A DNA stretch of 64,000 nt. It comes from Taklimakanibacter sp021828105 (GTDB lineage Bacteria; Pseudomonadota; Alphaproteobacteria; Rhizobiales; Aestuariivirgaceae). The stretch's first letter is position 1; the number at the start of each line of letters is the position of its first letter. The notes below the pieces were generated by a model. The model worked only from the letters and a program-made list of their open reading frames with translations, ran no database searches and had not been told where the DNA came from. The position numbers were made by a program, and so were the translations under genes. Positions 33,418 to 42,139 of this stretch are shown here, in pieces. The DNA lies in contig JAKATG010000011.1 in NCBI GenBank assembly GCA_021828105.1, positions 192,839 to 256,838 on the forward strand, written 5' to 3'.

Positions 33418-33894
33418 ATGAGATACGGACGGCTTGCGGCAATAGTTTTCGCCGGTATCGCTTGTGCGACAGCGGGTTCGGCCTTCGCAAAGAGCGGGGT
33501 CAATGTCGGCGTATTGAAATGCACCGTCGATGGCGGGATCGGGCTGATCCTGGGATCGAGCAAGGACATGAAATGCAGCTTCGCCCCATCGGGGGGAGGC
33601 CCTGCGGAGTTGTACAAGGGCAAGGTCAACAAGATCGGCCTCGACATCGGCGTGACCGAGAAGAGCTACATCACCTGGGTGGTGTTCGCGCCCGGCAAGC
33701 TCAATCATGGCGCTCTCGCCGGCAGCTATGTCGGGGCGACCGCGGATGCCGCCATCGGCGTCGGCCTCGGCGCCAATGTGCTGGTCGGCGGTTTTGACAA
33801 ATCGGTCGCGCTTCAGCCTCTGAGCGTCTCAGGCGAGGTCGGGCTCAATGTCGCTGTCGGCATCGGCGACGTCGAACTGGTCGCCGTTCACTGA
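33418..33894 (+). CDS. DUF992 family secreted protein
   Basis: 158 residues with a signal peptide (AAIVFAGIACATAGSAFA). The mature part reads VNVGVLKCTVDGGIGLILGS and continues with a Gly-rich beta pattern (TWVVFAPGKLNHGALAGSYV, AAIGVGLGANVLVGG) and a paired Cys set (LKC...MKC). This matches DUF992, a Rhizobiales-enriched family with predicted beta-barrel or beta-sandwich structure and unknown role. It is convergent with creA, four bases apart. Confidence 0.88.
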   Translation: MRYGRLAAIVFAGIACATAGSAFAKSGVNVGVLKCTVDGGIGLILGSSKDMKCSFAPSGGGPAELYKGKVNKIGLDIGVTEKSYITWVVFAPGKLNHGALAGSYVGATADAAIGVGLGANVLVGGFDKSVALQPLSVSGEVGLNVAVGIGDVELVAVH

Positions 33895-33898
33895 CGAT

Positions 33899-34423
33899 CT
33901 ACTTCTCCAGGAAGTCTCCGCATTTGGGCGGCAGCAGCGCGCCCCACGGCATGATCGGCACGGTCGACGTCGAATTCTGCGGGCTGCCTTCGATGAGCTT
34001 GTCGGTATAGCTCAGATAGACGAGCGTGTTGCGCTTGGCGTCGCAGCCGCGCGAGATGTGGAATTTCTTGAAGAACAGCGAGCGGCGCATCCGATAGACG
34101 TCATCGCCCTGGACGAATTTCCCCTTGAAGGTGACGGGCCCGGTCTGGCGGCAGGAGAGCGAGGTTTCCGAGCGCTCCTCGGCAAAGCCCGCCCAGCCGC
34201 TCCAGCCGCCGATCTCGGGCACCGTGAAGTGGCAGGCAATACCGTCGATCAGCGGATCGTCGAGCGCGTAGGTCGCAAGCTTCGCATCGGGCGAGAGCAT
34301 GCGCCACACCGTCGTCTTCTTGAAAATGAGCTCGGGATCGTCGGCCTCCTGGGCGGCAATGGGCGCAGCGGCGAGCGCGAACCCGGCAACGGCCAAGGCC
34401 AGATAGGCAGCGCATTTACGCAT
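33899..34423 (-). CDS. creA: CreA family protein
   Basis: 174 residues from ATG 34423 (GGAAGGACC upstream), with a signal peptide ending AAPIAAQ. The CreA core includes DPLIDGIACHFTVPEIGGWS, a Cys-rich strand SLSCRQTGPV, VYRMRRSLFFKKFHISR, RNTLVYLSYTDKLIEGSPQN and VPIMPW. Found in many proteobacteria next to envelope-stress genes; molecular function unknown. Confidence 0.9.
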   Translation of the reverse strand: MRKCAAYLALAVAGFALAAAPIAAQEADDPELIFKKTTVWRMLSPDAKLATYALDDPLIDGIACHFTVPEIGGWSGWAGFAEERSETSLSCRQTGPVTFKGKFVQGDDVYRMRRSLFFKKFHISRGCDAKRNTLVYLSYTDKLIEGSPQNSTSTVPIMPWGALLPPKCGDFLEK

Positions 34424-34473
34424 GACGGTCCTTCCTTTCGGTCCTGGCAAAGATGGGCCCGACCGCCGCGATT

Positions 34474-35649
34474 TCAAGACGTTGCCTTGAGACGTTCGAA
34501 ACCCGCCTTAATGTCGGCGATGAGGTCGTCAGGGTCCTCGAGCCCGATATGGAAGCGCAAGCACGTGCCCTCGCGCGCCCAGGGCTTGGCGGTGCGGTAT
34601 GGCTTAAAAGGCACGCACAGGCTCTCGAAGCCGCCCCAGGAATAGCCCATGCTGAAAAGCTCGAGCCCGTCGAGGAACTGGCCGATAGCGGTCTCGCTCT
34701 GCGGCTTGAGCACCACCGAGAAGAGCCCGCTCGCACCGGTGAAGTCGCGCTTCCACAGCTCATGGCCGCGCGTGCCGGGAAGGGCGGGATAGAGCACCTC
34801 ATCGACTTCCGAACGGGTCTTCAGCCATTCGGCGATCCGAACCGCGCTCTTCATGTGGCGCTCGAGCCTGACATCGATGGTGCGCAGGCCCCGGAGCGTC
34901 AGATACATGTCGTCGGGCCCGGCGAACTGGCCCATCGTCTCATAGCCTTCCTTGAAGCGCGGCCAGGTCGCCTCGTTGCAGGTGACGGCGCCCATCATCG
35001 CATCCGAATGGCCGACGATGTATTTGGTCGCCGCATGCACCGAGATATCGCCGCCATGGGCGAAGACGTTGAAATAGCGCCCGCCCGACCAAGTGTTGTC
35101 GACGACGACGAGCGCCCCCGCTTTATGCGCGGCCTCGGCGATCGCCGGCACGTCCTGCACTTCCATCGTCTGCGAGCCCGGGCTCTCGCAATAGACGATG
35201 CGCGTCGACGGGCGGATGAAGGCCGAGACGGCGCCGGCGAGCAGCGGGTCGTAATATTCGGTGACGACGCCCCAGTTCTTGAGCAGCGTGTCGCAGAAGG
35301 TGCGCACCGGCGCATAGACGCTGTCCACCATCAGGAGATGATCGCCGGGCTTGAGGAAGGCGAGGAGGGTGGTGGTGACGGCGGCAAGCCCGGAGGGCGC
35401 CACCTTGCTGGCGAAGCCGTTCTCCAGCGTCGCGATCGCCGTTTCGACCGCCCGCGATGTCGGCGTGCCGCGCCGCCCATATTGATAGGTCTGCTTGCGC
35501 TCTTTCAGCGCCTGGTAGGTCGGATAGAGGATGGTCGAGGCGTGATAGACGGCCGGCGACACGATGCCGTGCTCGGAATAGTCGCGGCCGGTGGCGATGA
35601 GGCGGGTCGCGGGTTTGAGGGTCTTGGGATCGGTCTTGGATTTCGCCAT
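34474..35649 (-). CDS. metC: Cystathionine beta-lyase (Cys/Met metabolism PLP enzyme)
   Basis: 391 residues. The PLP-enzyme pattern is clear: YQYGRRGTPTSRAVETAIAT, LENGFASKVAPSGLAAVTT, YCESPGSQTMEVQDVPAIAE, the Asp in VVVDNTWSGG, and the PLP Lys in SVHAATKYIVGHSDAMMG. The GRRGTPT signature and the WGGFESL segment (SMGYSWGGFESLCVP) near the C-terminus are typical of MetC. It cleaves cystathionine to homocysteine. It lies immediately downstream of the small membrane gene's promoter region and is divergent from it. Confidence 0.92.
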   Translation of the reverse strand: MAKSKTDPKTLKPATRLIATGRDYSEHGIVSPAVYHASTILYPTYQALKERKQTYQYGRRGTPTSRAVETAIATLENGFASKVAPSGLAAVTTTLLAFLKPGDHLLMVDSVYAPVRTFCDTLLKNWGVVTEYYDPLLAGAVSAFIRPSTRIVYCESPGSQTMEVQDVPAIAEAAHKAGALVVVDNTWSGGRYFNVFAHGGDISVHAATKYIVGHSDAMMGAVTCNEATWPRFKEGYETMGQFAGPDDMYLTLRGLRTIDVRLERHMKSAVRIAEWLKTRSEVDEVLYPALPGTRGHELWKRDFTGASGLFSVVLKPQSETAIGQFLDGLELFSMGYSWGGFESLCVPFKPYRTAKPWAREGTCLRFHIGLEDPDDLIADIKAGFERLKATS

Positions 35650-35714
35650 GGTTCTTGTGATGTCTCAAGCTATGATGCCTGGGGTTAGCACGGCTTGCGC
35701 TTGAGGGAAAAGAC

Positions 35715-35951
35715 ATGGGTGACATGTCGCCATTGGGGAGGTTCATTCTCATCGCCATGCTGTGGGGCGTGCGCTTCGCTGCGGGCGCGCTGGCGGCGAT
35801 CTTCGCCCTGGTGGTCTGGCAGAAGGGGTTATCGGCCGCCGCGGCCGGATTCACCCAACAGGACTATGCCCTCCTTGCCGTGCTCGCCACGCTCGTCATC
35901 GCCGCTCTCTGGTTTGCCCGCACGCTGGCGCGCGAGATCAAATCCCCTTGA
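35715..35951 (+). CDS. Small two-TM membrane protein (78 aa)
   Basis: Begins MGDMSPLGRFILIAMLWGVR and has two hydrophobic helices, one around residues 10-35 and one around 49-68 (ALLAVLATLVIAALWFA), with a soluble connecting loop and a basic C-terminus. GAGGGAAAAGAC lies upstream. Its last 14 bases overlap the convergent serine hydrolase gene. Function unknown. Confidence 0.6.
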   Translation: MGDMSPLGRFILIAMLWGVRFAAGALAAIFALVVWQKGLSAAAAGFTQQDYALLAVLATLVIAALWFARTLAREIKSP

Positions 35952-37056
35952 TCTGCTTCCATGCCTCATAGAGCGTCGAATGCAGCAATTGCGGCCTCTC
36001 GCCGAAGCGGACCACGATGAGGTCCTTTTCCGGCATGAGATAAACCGCTTGCCCGCCATTGCCCATGAAATAGGTGAAGCGGCCGTTGAGCGGCTCGCCG
36101 GCGCGGTCGAGGATGTCGTGCCAGGCATGCAGGCGATAGAGCCCCTGGCGCACCTCGTCATCGCTCAGGTCCTGCCCGATGAAGGCCTGGCGGAAGGCGT
36201 CGGGCAGCAATTCATGGCCCAAGGCGCCGTTGCCCATGATATAGCGCGCGGCGAGGACCCAATCGCGGGCCCGCGCATAGAGGCAGCAATAGGCCGATAT
36301 GTCGAGGTCTGCGCCATAGCGGCGCCATTCGGCACCCTGCGCCCCGGCCGGCAGCCAGATATCCGCCGAGAGGCGCTTGTCGAGAGCGCCGAGCAGGGAA
36401 CCGAGCAAAGCGGTGTTGACGTTCTGATAGCTGAAGATGCCACGCTTGCCGGGGTCGCTGACGAGCTTCGGCGCGAGCCCGGCAAGGCCCCGCATATGAA
36501 GCCGCGCCATCGGGCCGAAGGGGTTGGATATGGTGCCTTCGAGATCCTTCTCGGGCACGCCCGAGGCCGTCTTCATTTCGTCCGTCTCGAAGACGATGCC
36601 GCTTTTCATGTCGAGAAGCTCGCGCGGCGTCACGCCCAGCCCATTGATGGGCGCATCGAGGCCCGGCATCTCGCCTTGCGCGATGGCCCTGAGCGCCATC
36701 AGGCCGACCAGGCTCTTGACCAGCGAATAGGAGTTGAACCGCGTGTCGCGCGAGAAACCGGGCGCATAATATTCGAGCTTGAGCCGGCCGCCCTGATAGA
36801 CGAGGAGCGCCTTGCCGCCGCTTTCCGAGAAGAGCTTCGCCAGAGGGGGATTGAGCGTGGTCTGGAGGGTCTCGCCGAGACTGTCGCCGGAGGCGCCCGG
36901 TATCGTGGCGAAGAAGCCTCTCGCCGGCCATTCCGGCCGCGGAAAGCCTTCCGCCAGAAGGGCCGGGAGGTAAGGCGCGTAGAGCACGGCGCCGAGGACG
37001 AGCACGCCAAGCGCGAGAAGCGAACGAACCAGCCAGCGAAGAAGGGTAGGGCGCAA
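35938..37056 (-). CDS. Serine hydrolase, beta-lactamase class C / penicillin-binding-protein-like
   Basis: 372 residues with one N-terminal membrane anchor (VRSLLALGVLVLGAVLYA). The serine beta-lactamase-like motif S-x-x-K is in FNSYSLVKSLVGLMAL near residue 113, preceded by LLVYQGGRLKLEYYAPGF as in 6-aminohexanoate hydrolase-type relatives. YCCLYARARDW may supply the Tyr motif, and YFMGNGGQAVYLMPEKDL the third. Likely an envelope esterase or amidase; the true substrate is unknown. Confidence 0.82.
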   Translation of the reverse strand: MRPTLLRWLVRSLLALGVLVLGAVLYAPYLPALLAEGFPRPEWPARGFFATIPGASGDSLGETLQTTLNPPLAKLFSESGGKALLVYQGGRLKLEYYAPGFSRDTRFNSYSLVKSLVGLMALRAIAQGEMPGLDAPINGLGVTPRELLDMKSGIVFETDEMKTASGVPEKDLEGTISNPFGPMARLHMRGLAGLAPKLVSDPGKRGIFSYQNVNTALLGSLLGALDKRLSADIWLPAGAQGAEWRRYGADLDISAYCCLYARARDWVLAARYIMGNGALGHELLPDAFRQAFIGQDLSDDEVRQGLYRLHAWHDILDRAGEPLNGRFTYFMGNGGQAVYLMPEKDLIVVRFGERPQLLHSTLYEAWKQIKGI

Positions 37057-37119
37057 GGGAATCTCGAAAGAGAGGGTGCGAGGTATATTCCCGGCCTTTG
37101 TGGCGGATTTTTTGCGGGC

Positions 37120-37671
37120 CTAAAGTCCAAAGGCCTCCTTGATCCGCAGCGCGCAGGCCTCGGGCGTGGCAGTGCTGGTGTCGATTTCGAGATCATAGGT
37201 CTTACCCGCATGGACGCGGTCATATTGCCAGCGGGCGAGCCCGATCAGGCGGTCTTGGCGCTGACGTTCCCGTTCTTCGAGGATAGCGAGGGGCGCGAAG
37301 ACACCGACAAAAGAGACATGGAAGCCGGCGAGCAGAGACTTGTACTCCTCCATCTCGGCGCCGAGCATGACGTCATCGACGATGAGGTTGTTGCCTTCGG
37401 CCGCGAGGGCGGCAATGGCCCGCCGCATGCCGCGGAGCGCGCGCTGCACGACCTTGCCCGACTTGATGGCAACCATGGGCTCGCCGTTCTGGGCAATGGT
37501 TTCGAAAGTGAAGCCGTCGGGATGGTTCTCATAGGACGAAGGCAGCATGTCGAGGAAGGCATCCATGGCGACATGGAGATAGGGCTCGGCCGTCACGTCC
37601 TGCAAAGCGTGCGCGATCGTGCTCTTGCCGGCGCTGCCGACACCATTGAGGATGATGATACGTGACGTCAT
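37120..37671 (-). CDS. Chloramphenicol phosphotransferase-like P-loop kinase
   Basis: 183 residues. The Walker A is ILNGVGSAGKSTIAHAL near residue 9; the CPT-type active-site region follows with MDAFLDMLPSSYENHPDGF (Asp and acceptor-side residues) and VVQRALRGMRRAI, and ARWQYDRVHAGKTYDLEID near the C-terminus as in CPT-like proteins. Only a few members phosphorylate chloramphenicol, so a drug role is not implied. The ATG at 37671 has GGAG directly adjacent, which is too close; an in-frame TTG at 37677 is the alternative. Confidence 0.8.
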   Translation of the reverse strand: MTSRIIILNGVGSAGKSTIAHALQDVTAEPYLHVAMDAFLDMLPSSYENHPDGFTFETIAQNGEPMVAIKSGKVVQRALRGMRRAIAALAAEGNNLIVDDVMLGAEMEEYKSLLAGFHVSFVGVFAPLAILEERERQRQDRLIGLARWQYDRVHAGKTYDLEIDTSTATPEACALRIKEAFGL

Positions 37672-37716
37672 CTCCAAGGCATAACCGGATTCAGCTCAAT
37701 GGAGAACAGATCGCCG

Positions 37717-37741
37717 GGAACCGCGCCCAGGGCCGATCATT
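37717..37741 (+). promoter_or_regulatory. EcfG-type stress promoter candidate for the DUF892 gene
   Basis: GGAAC (37717-37721), 16-base spacer, CATT (37738-37741), against the alphaproteobacterial EcfG consensus GGAAC-N16-17-CGTT; one base differs. It lies 56 bases before the DUF892 start, an appropriate distance. Confidence 0.45.
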
Positions 37742-37796
37742 GACTGGATGGGAAGGCAAGGGAGTCGATCCCGATTGCCAGCAACGGAGTTCCCCC

Positions 37797-38303
37797 ATGG
37801 GTTTCTTTTCGAAGGATATCAAGACATTGGACGACCTTTTCGTCCACACCCTGCGCGACATCTATTACGCCGAGAAGAAGATCGAGAAGGTGCTGCCGAA
37901 CATGGCGGACCGGGCCAGCGATGTGAGCCTCAAGGACAGTTTCGATCGCCATCGCGACCAGACCGGCCTTCATATCGAGCGGCTGGAGAAGGTCTTCGAA
38001 ATGTATGGCGCCGAAGCCAAGACCATCGGTTGCCCGGCCATCGAGGGCATCATCGAGGAGGCGGACGAGGTTTCGGGCGACATCGACGACGACAAGGTGA
38101 TGGATGCGGCCCTCATCGCCGCCGCCCAGGCCGTCGAGCATTATGAGATGACCCGCTATGGCACGCTGATCGCCTGGGCGCGCGAGCTCGGCCGCAACGA
38201 CTGCGCCGAGATCCTCGAGGAGACGCTGGCCGAGGAAAGGGCGACCGACCAGGTGCTGACCAATCTCGCCGAAAGCCGGATCAATCTGAGGTCTGCGGCC
38301 TAG
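37797..38303 (+). CDS. DUF892 (YciE/YciF-type) ferritin-like protein
   Basis: 168 residues from ATG 37797; ACGGAG precedes it and the open frame upstream lacks family sequence. A four-helix ferritin-like bundle is suggested by TLDDLFVHTLRDIYYAEKKI, HIERLEKVFEMYG and HYEMTRYGTLIAWARELG, with the Glu/His metal-type residues at E-(x)n-H and EHYE. DUF892 genes are stress-inducible in many Proteobacteria, matching the EcfG-like site upstream. Confidence 0.88.
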   Translation: MGFFSKDIKTLDDLFVHTLRDIYYAEKKIEKVLPNMADRASDVSLKDSFDRHRDQTGLHIERLEKVFEMYGAEAKTIGCPAIEGIIEEADEVSGDIDDDKVMDAALIAAAQAVEHYEMTRYGTLIAWARELGRNDCAEILEETLAEERATDQVLTNLAESRINLRSAA

Positions 38304-38347
38304 TCAGTTCTTCTCAGTCGGGAGATTGGCGTCGCGGCTGAGGACCC

Positions 38348-38437
38348 ATCCTGCTTCGCGCCCAACGGCGCTTCGCAGGACTGCAGATTTTCCTACGCGA
38401 AGCAGGATGGCCCTCCGAAGCTTTAGCGAAGGAGGGC
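38348..38437. repeat. Composite palindromic repeat, copy 2
   Basis: ATCCTGCTTCGCGC...GCTTCGCAGGA, then GCGAAGCAGGAT and CCCTCCGAAGCTTTAGCGAA GGAGGG. It aligns end to end with copy 1 at 29989-30078, with minor differences such as CCCAACGG for CCCAGCGG. It sits between DUF892 and gatB. Confidence 0.75.
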
Positions 38438-38518
38438 TGTCGCACCTTTGCCCTTCCGGCAGGCCTCCCTTGAATTAGGCCCGTTAACCCAGTACCTAGC
38501 ACCCCGGAATGGAGAAAT

Positions 38519-40003
38519 ATGCCGATGAATTCAGAATTGCGGGTGGCCGAGAAGAAGGACTGGCTCAAGGGCGCCACGGGCGACTGGGAGATCATCATCG
38601 GCATGGAGGTGCACGCCCAGGTCACCTCCAAATCCAAGCTGTTTTCCGGCGCTTCGGCCGAATATGGCGGCGAGCCCAACGACCATGTCTCGCTCGTCGA
38701 TGCGGCGATGCCCGGCATGCTGCCGGTGATCAATGAATTCTGCGTCGAGCAGGCGGTGAAGACGGGCCTCGGCCTTAAAGCGAAGATCAATCACCGCTCG
38801 GTCTTCGACCGCAAGAACTACTTCTATCCCGACCTGCCGCAGGGTTATCAGATCTCGCAGTACAAGCAGCCGGTGGTGGGTGAGGGCGTCGTCAGGATCG
38901 ATGTCGAGGACGGCCGCGCCATCGACGTCGGCATCGAGCGCCTCCATCTCGAGCAGGATGCCGGCAAGAGCCTGCATGACCAGCATCCAAATATGAGCTT
39001 CGTCGACCTCAACCGCTCGGGCGTGGCGCTGATGGAAATCGTCTCCAAGCCCGACATGCGCTCGGCCGACGAGGCCAAGGCCTATGTCACGAAGCTCCGG
39101 CAGATTATGCGCTATCTCGGCACCTGCGACGGCAATATGGAGGAAGGGAGCCTGCGCGCCGACATCAATGTCTCGGTGCGCCGCCCGGGCGAAGCCTTCG
39201 GCACGCGCTGCGAGATCAAGAACGTCAATTCCATCCGCTTCATGGGCCAGGCCATCGTCTATGAGGCCCGTCGCCAGATCGGCATCCTGGAGGACGGCGG
39301 CAAGATCGAGCAGGAGACGCGCCTCTTCGATGCCAGGAAGGGCGAGACCCGCTCGATGCGCTCGAAGGAAGAGGCGCATGACTATCGCTATTTCCCCGAC
39401 CCCGATCTGCTGCCGCTCGAGCTCGAGGCGGACTGGATCGGCCGCATCGAGAAGGCCCTGCCGGAGCTCCCGGACGAGAAGCGCGCCCGCTTCATCAAGG
39501 ATTTCGGGCTTTCGGCCTATGACGCCGACGTGCTCATCGCCGAGCGCGCCTCCGCCGACTATTTCGAGACGGTGGCCAAGGGACGCGACGGCAAGGCGGC
39601 GGCGAACTGGGTCATCAACGAGCTCTTCGGCCGGTTGAACAAGGAAGGCAAAGCCATTGACGAGACACCGGTTTCGGCCGGTCAGCTTGGCGCCATCATC
39701 GACCTCATCGGAAGCCGCACGATCTCCGGCAAGATCGCCAAGGACATCTTCGAGATCGTCTGGACGGAGGGCGGCGATCCGGCCGAGATCGTCGAGAAGC
39801 GCGGCCTGAAGCAGGTCACCGACACGGGTGCCATCGAGAAGGCGGTGGACGAGATCATCGCCGCCAATCCCGACAAGGTGACCCAGGTCAAGGCCAAGCC
39901 CACCATGCTCGGCTGGTTCGTCGGCCAGGTCATGAAAACCACGGGCGGCAAGGCGAATCCCCAGTCCGTTAACGAAATTCTGCGCCAAAAACTCGGCATT
40001 TAG
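38519..40003 (+). CDS. gatB: Aspartyl/glutamyl-tRNA amidotransferase subunit B GatB
   Basis: 494 residues, the GatB norm. N-terminal IIIGMEVHAQVTSKSKLFSG and the PGMLPVIN motif, the zinc/tRNA region with RKNYFYPDLPQGYQISQYKQ, the kinase-like MEIVSKPDM and NMEEGSLRADINVSVRRPGE, and the C-terminal YqeY/tail domain (ETPVSAGQLGAIIDL...QVKAKPTMLGWFVGQVMK). It uses glutamine-derived ammonia to amidate Glu-tRNA(Gln) and Asp-tRNA(Asn) with GatA and GatC, which are not in the window. The start ATG at 38519 lies within ATGCCGATG. Confidence 0.97.
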   Translation: MPMNSELRVAEKKDWLKGATGDWEIIIGMEVHAQVTSKSKLFSGASAEYGGEPNDHVSLVDAAMPGMLPVINEFCVEQAVKTGLGLKAKINHRSVFDRKNYFYPDLPQGYQISQYKQPVVGEGVVRIDVEDGRAIDVGIERLHLEQDAGKSLHDQHPNMSFVDLNRSGVALMEIVSKPDMRSADEAKAYVTKLRQIMRYLGTCDGNMEEGSLRADINVSVRRPGEAFGTRCEIKNVNSIRFMGQAIVYEARRQIGILEDGGKIEQETRLFDARKGETRSMRSKEEAHDYRYFPDPDLLPLELEADWIGRIEKALPELPDEKRARFIKDFGLSAYDADVLIAERASADYFETVAKGRDGKAAANWVINELFGRLNKEGKAIDETPVSAGQLGAIIDLIGSRTISGKIAKDIFEIVWTEGGDPAEIVEKRGLKQVTDTGAIEKAVDEIIAANPDKVTQVKAKPTMLGWFVGQVMKTTGGKANPQSVNEILRQKLGI

Positions 40004-40145
40004 CCTAACCGTTAAGAATTTTCTTAGATTTACCAACAACTTACGCCGCAGTTTCGATTCTGATGGATTGGCGCTATACTCCGTACCCGGAATGATGATG
40101 GGGGGCGCGCGCCTTTCGGGAGGCCGCGCCATCGGAGGTTTATGC

Positions 40146-40901
40146 ATGGCCAAGGCAGCGAAGAAGGTCGTTAAGAAAACGGCCATAAGGAAGCCTGTAT
40201 CCAAGCCGTCGGCGCGCCGGCCGGTGAAGGCGTCGCATCGTATGAAGCCGGCCGCGTCGGTCTCGGGCAACAAGGAGCGGTTCACGCTCCATGGCTTTGC
40301 GCTGTCAGGGCCTACTTACACCGTGGCGCTGATGCTCTCTCTGTGCCGCCATCCTTTCTCCTACATCCACGTCAATTTGCGCGAGGGCGCCCAGAAGCAG
40401 CCGGACTATTTGGTGAAGAACCGCTACGGCCAGGTGCCCTGCCTGCGCGACGGCCAGATTTTCCTCAGCCAGTCGGCGGCGATCCTCGAATATCTCGCCG
40501 GCAAGCTCGGCAGGTTCGACGGCAAGACGGAGTTCGAGCAGCAGCGCGTGCGCGAATGGATGTTCTGGCTGTGGGACAAGCTTGCCACCCAGGTCTTCAG
40601 GCTGCGCCAGCGTGCCCGGGGACTTCGCCAGTTCGGCGATGAGGTGAAGGTCATGTATGACAGCGAGGCCCGCGCCGCGCTCGCCGTGCTCGACCACGAG
40701 CTCGGCAAGTCGGAGTGGCTCACCGGCCGGAGGCCCACGATTGCCGATATCGACACTTATGGCGTCATCCGCTTCGCCGCCGAGGCCGGGCTCGATCTCT
40801 CGGCCTATCCGAGGATCGCCGAATGGAAGAAGCGCTTTGAAGCACTGCCGGGTTTTGCTACACCCGAGCAGCTCCTGCCGCTCGAAAGCAGGCTGCTCTA
40901 G
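40146..40901 (+). CDS. Glutathione S-transferase family protein with basic N-terminal tail
   Basis: 251 residues from ATG 40146 (GGAGG seven bases before). The first 40 residues are a Lys/Arg/Ala/Pro tail (MAKAAKKVVKKTAIRKPVSK, then PSARRPVKAS). The GST thioredoxin domain begins near residue 45 with FTLHGFALSGPTYTVALMLS, YGQVPCLRDGQIFLSQSAAI (cis-Pro and SQS-type glutathione contacts) and a C-terminal helical domain ending in TIADIDTYGVIRFAAEAG. Substrate unknown. The tail is unusual for a GST and could bind nucleic acid or a membrane. Confidence 0.85.
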   Translation: MAKAAKKVVKKTAIRKPVSKPSARRPVKASHRMKPAASVSGNKERFTLHGFALSGPTYTVALMLSLCRHPFSYIHVNLREGAQKQPDYLVKNRYGQVPCLRDGQIFLSQSAAILEYLAGKLGRFDGKTEFEQQRVREWMFWLWDKLATQVFRLRQRARGLRQFGDEVKVMYDSEARAALAVLDHELGKSEWLTGRRPTIADIDTYGVIRFAAEAGLDLSAYPRIAEWKKRFEALPGFATPEQLLPLESRLL

Positions 40902-40918
40902 GGATTCCGAGGCCAGAT

Positions 40919-41929
40919 TTGACAGTCGAGACTGAAACCGGCCCGACCGGGCCGGAATTGGAGACGGATGACTCTGTCTCGCAGAAGAAGCCGCGCCGTG
41001 CCGGACGTTTCGCCTGTTTCCTCGGACTTGTCTTCGGCCTTGCGGGCGCGCTCGCCGGCTGGCTCGGCAATCTGTGGATCGCCTTCGATGTCTTCGCGCA
41101 GTTCTCCCTGCATTTCTGGCTGATCGCCGCAGCCTTCGGCCTGGGCTTCATCATGCCCTTCGCCCGCGTGCTCACCGCCATCATCGTCCTTATCATTGGC
41201 GTCCTGGTCATCGGCAGCCTGCCGCATCTGGAGGCTGCTTCACCCGAAGCCCAGATTCAGGCGCCGGCCGGGCACCGCCTCATCCGCCTCATGTCGTTCA
41301 ACAGCTGGATGGGGAACGGCAATGTCGACGCCCTGGCGGAGGAGATCGAGCGCAGCGATCCCGATATCCTGCTGATGTTCGAATTCGGGCCGGAGAAGCG
41401 CGCCCTGAAGGACCGCCTGCGCGGCCGCTACGGCTATCAGGAGGACTGCGTCCACCTCGAGCACTGCTATATGGCGGTGTTCTCCAAATATCCGATCGCC
41501 GATTCGGAGAGCCATGCCAGCTGGGTGGGGCCGCCGATGATCCGCGTCACTTTCGGCAAGGAATTGGGCGATCTCACCGTCATCGGCACCCACACCATCC
41601 GCTTTCCCTATCTCAGGGCGCAGCTGACGCAATTGGGCGAGCTCGGCGACCTGGTGCGCAAGCTGTCGGGCCCGCGCATCGTGGCGGGCGATTTCAACGC
41701 CACGCCGACATCGCGCATGCTGAGTGTCTTCGAGCAGCGTTCGCTGTTGCGCCGGCTGGACGGCTTCCTGCCGACATGGCCCGCCCGCTTGCAGCTGCCG
41801 CAGCTCGCCATCGATCACATCTTCGCCAGCGAGGAAGTGAAGAGCGTGGAGAAGGTGCGCATTGGCGGCAATGCCGGCTCGGATCATTTCCCGCTCGTCG
41901 TCCGCATCGCCGTTCCGGTCGCGCGCTGA
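40919..41929 (+). CDS. Membrane-anchored endonuclease/exonuclease/phosphatase family protein
   Basis: 336 residues from a TTG at 40919 (GAGG upstream). Three hydrophobic segments lie around residues 28-45, 50-70 and 75-105 (CFLGLVFGLAGALAGWLGNL, AAAFGLGFIMP). The catalytic domain from about 120 has MSFNSWMGNGN, MFEFGPEKRAL (the metal Glu), VIGTHTIRFP, IVAGDFNATPTSRML, and HIFASEE...GSDHFPLVVRI. This is the EEP/DNase I-like fold; members act on nucleic acids or phospholipids. The catalytic domain lies on one side of the membrane, probably the periplasm. No ATG start is available. Confidence 0.88.
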   Translation: MTVETETGPTGPELETDDSVSQKKPRRAGRFACFLGLVFGLAGALAGWLGNLWIAFDVFAQFSLHFWLIAAAFGLGFIMPFARVLTAIIVLIIGVLVIGSLPHLEAASPEAQIQAPAGHRLIRLMSFNSWMGNGNVDALAEEIERSDPDILLMFEFGPEKRALKDRLRGRYGYQEDCVHLEHCYMAVFSKYPIADSESHASWVGPPMIRVTFGKELGDLTVIGTHTIRFPYLRAQLTQLGELGDLVRKLSGPRIVAGDFNATPTSRMLSVFEQRSLLRRLDGFLPTWPARLQLPQLAIDHIFASEEVKSVEKVRIGGNAGSDHFPLVVRIAVPVAR

Positions 41930-42139
41930 TCTCCTGGTTAGCGCGCTGTAAATGCGGGCCCTTGGCCCTCGCGTCTAATCGCCTGGAATGACTCGATATT
42001 TCCGAAAATCGAGCGGCAGCCCTTCAGCCGCCGTTAAGCCTCTCGGTTAACCCGGCCTTGGCGGTTGGCGAGTCATTCTCATCTCCGCACGGTCACACAG
42101 AAAAGACCGGCGGGAAGTCGAACAGAGAAGGACAGGAGC

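Noticed and set aside
37120..37671. Chloramphenicol resistance gene
   Set aside because: CPT-like P-loop proteins are mostly not drug kinases; nothing in the context supports resistance.
38531..40285. Minus-strand 580-codon open frame across gatB
   Set aside because: Antisense shadow of a universal gene in high-GC DNA.
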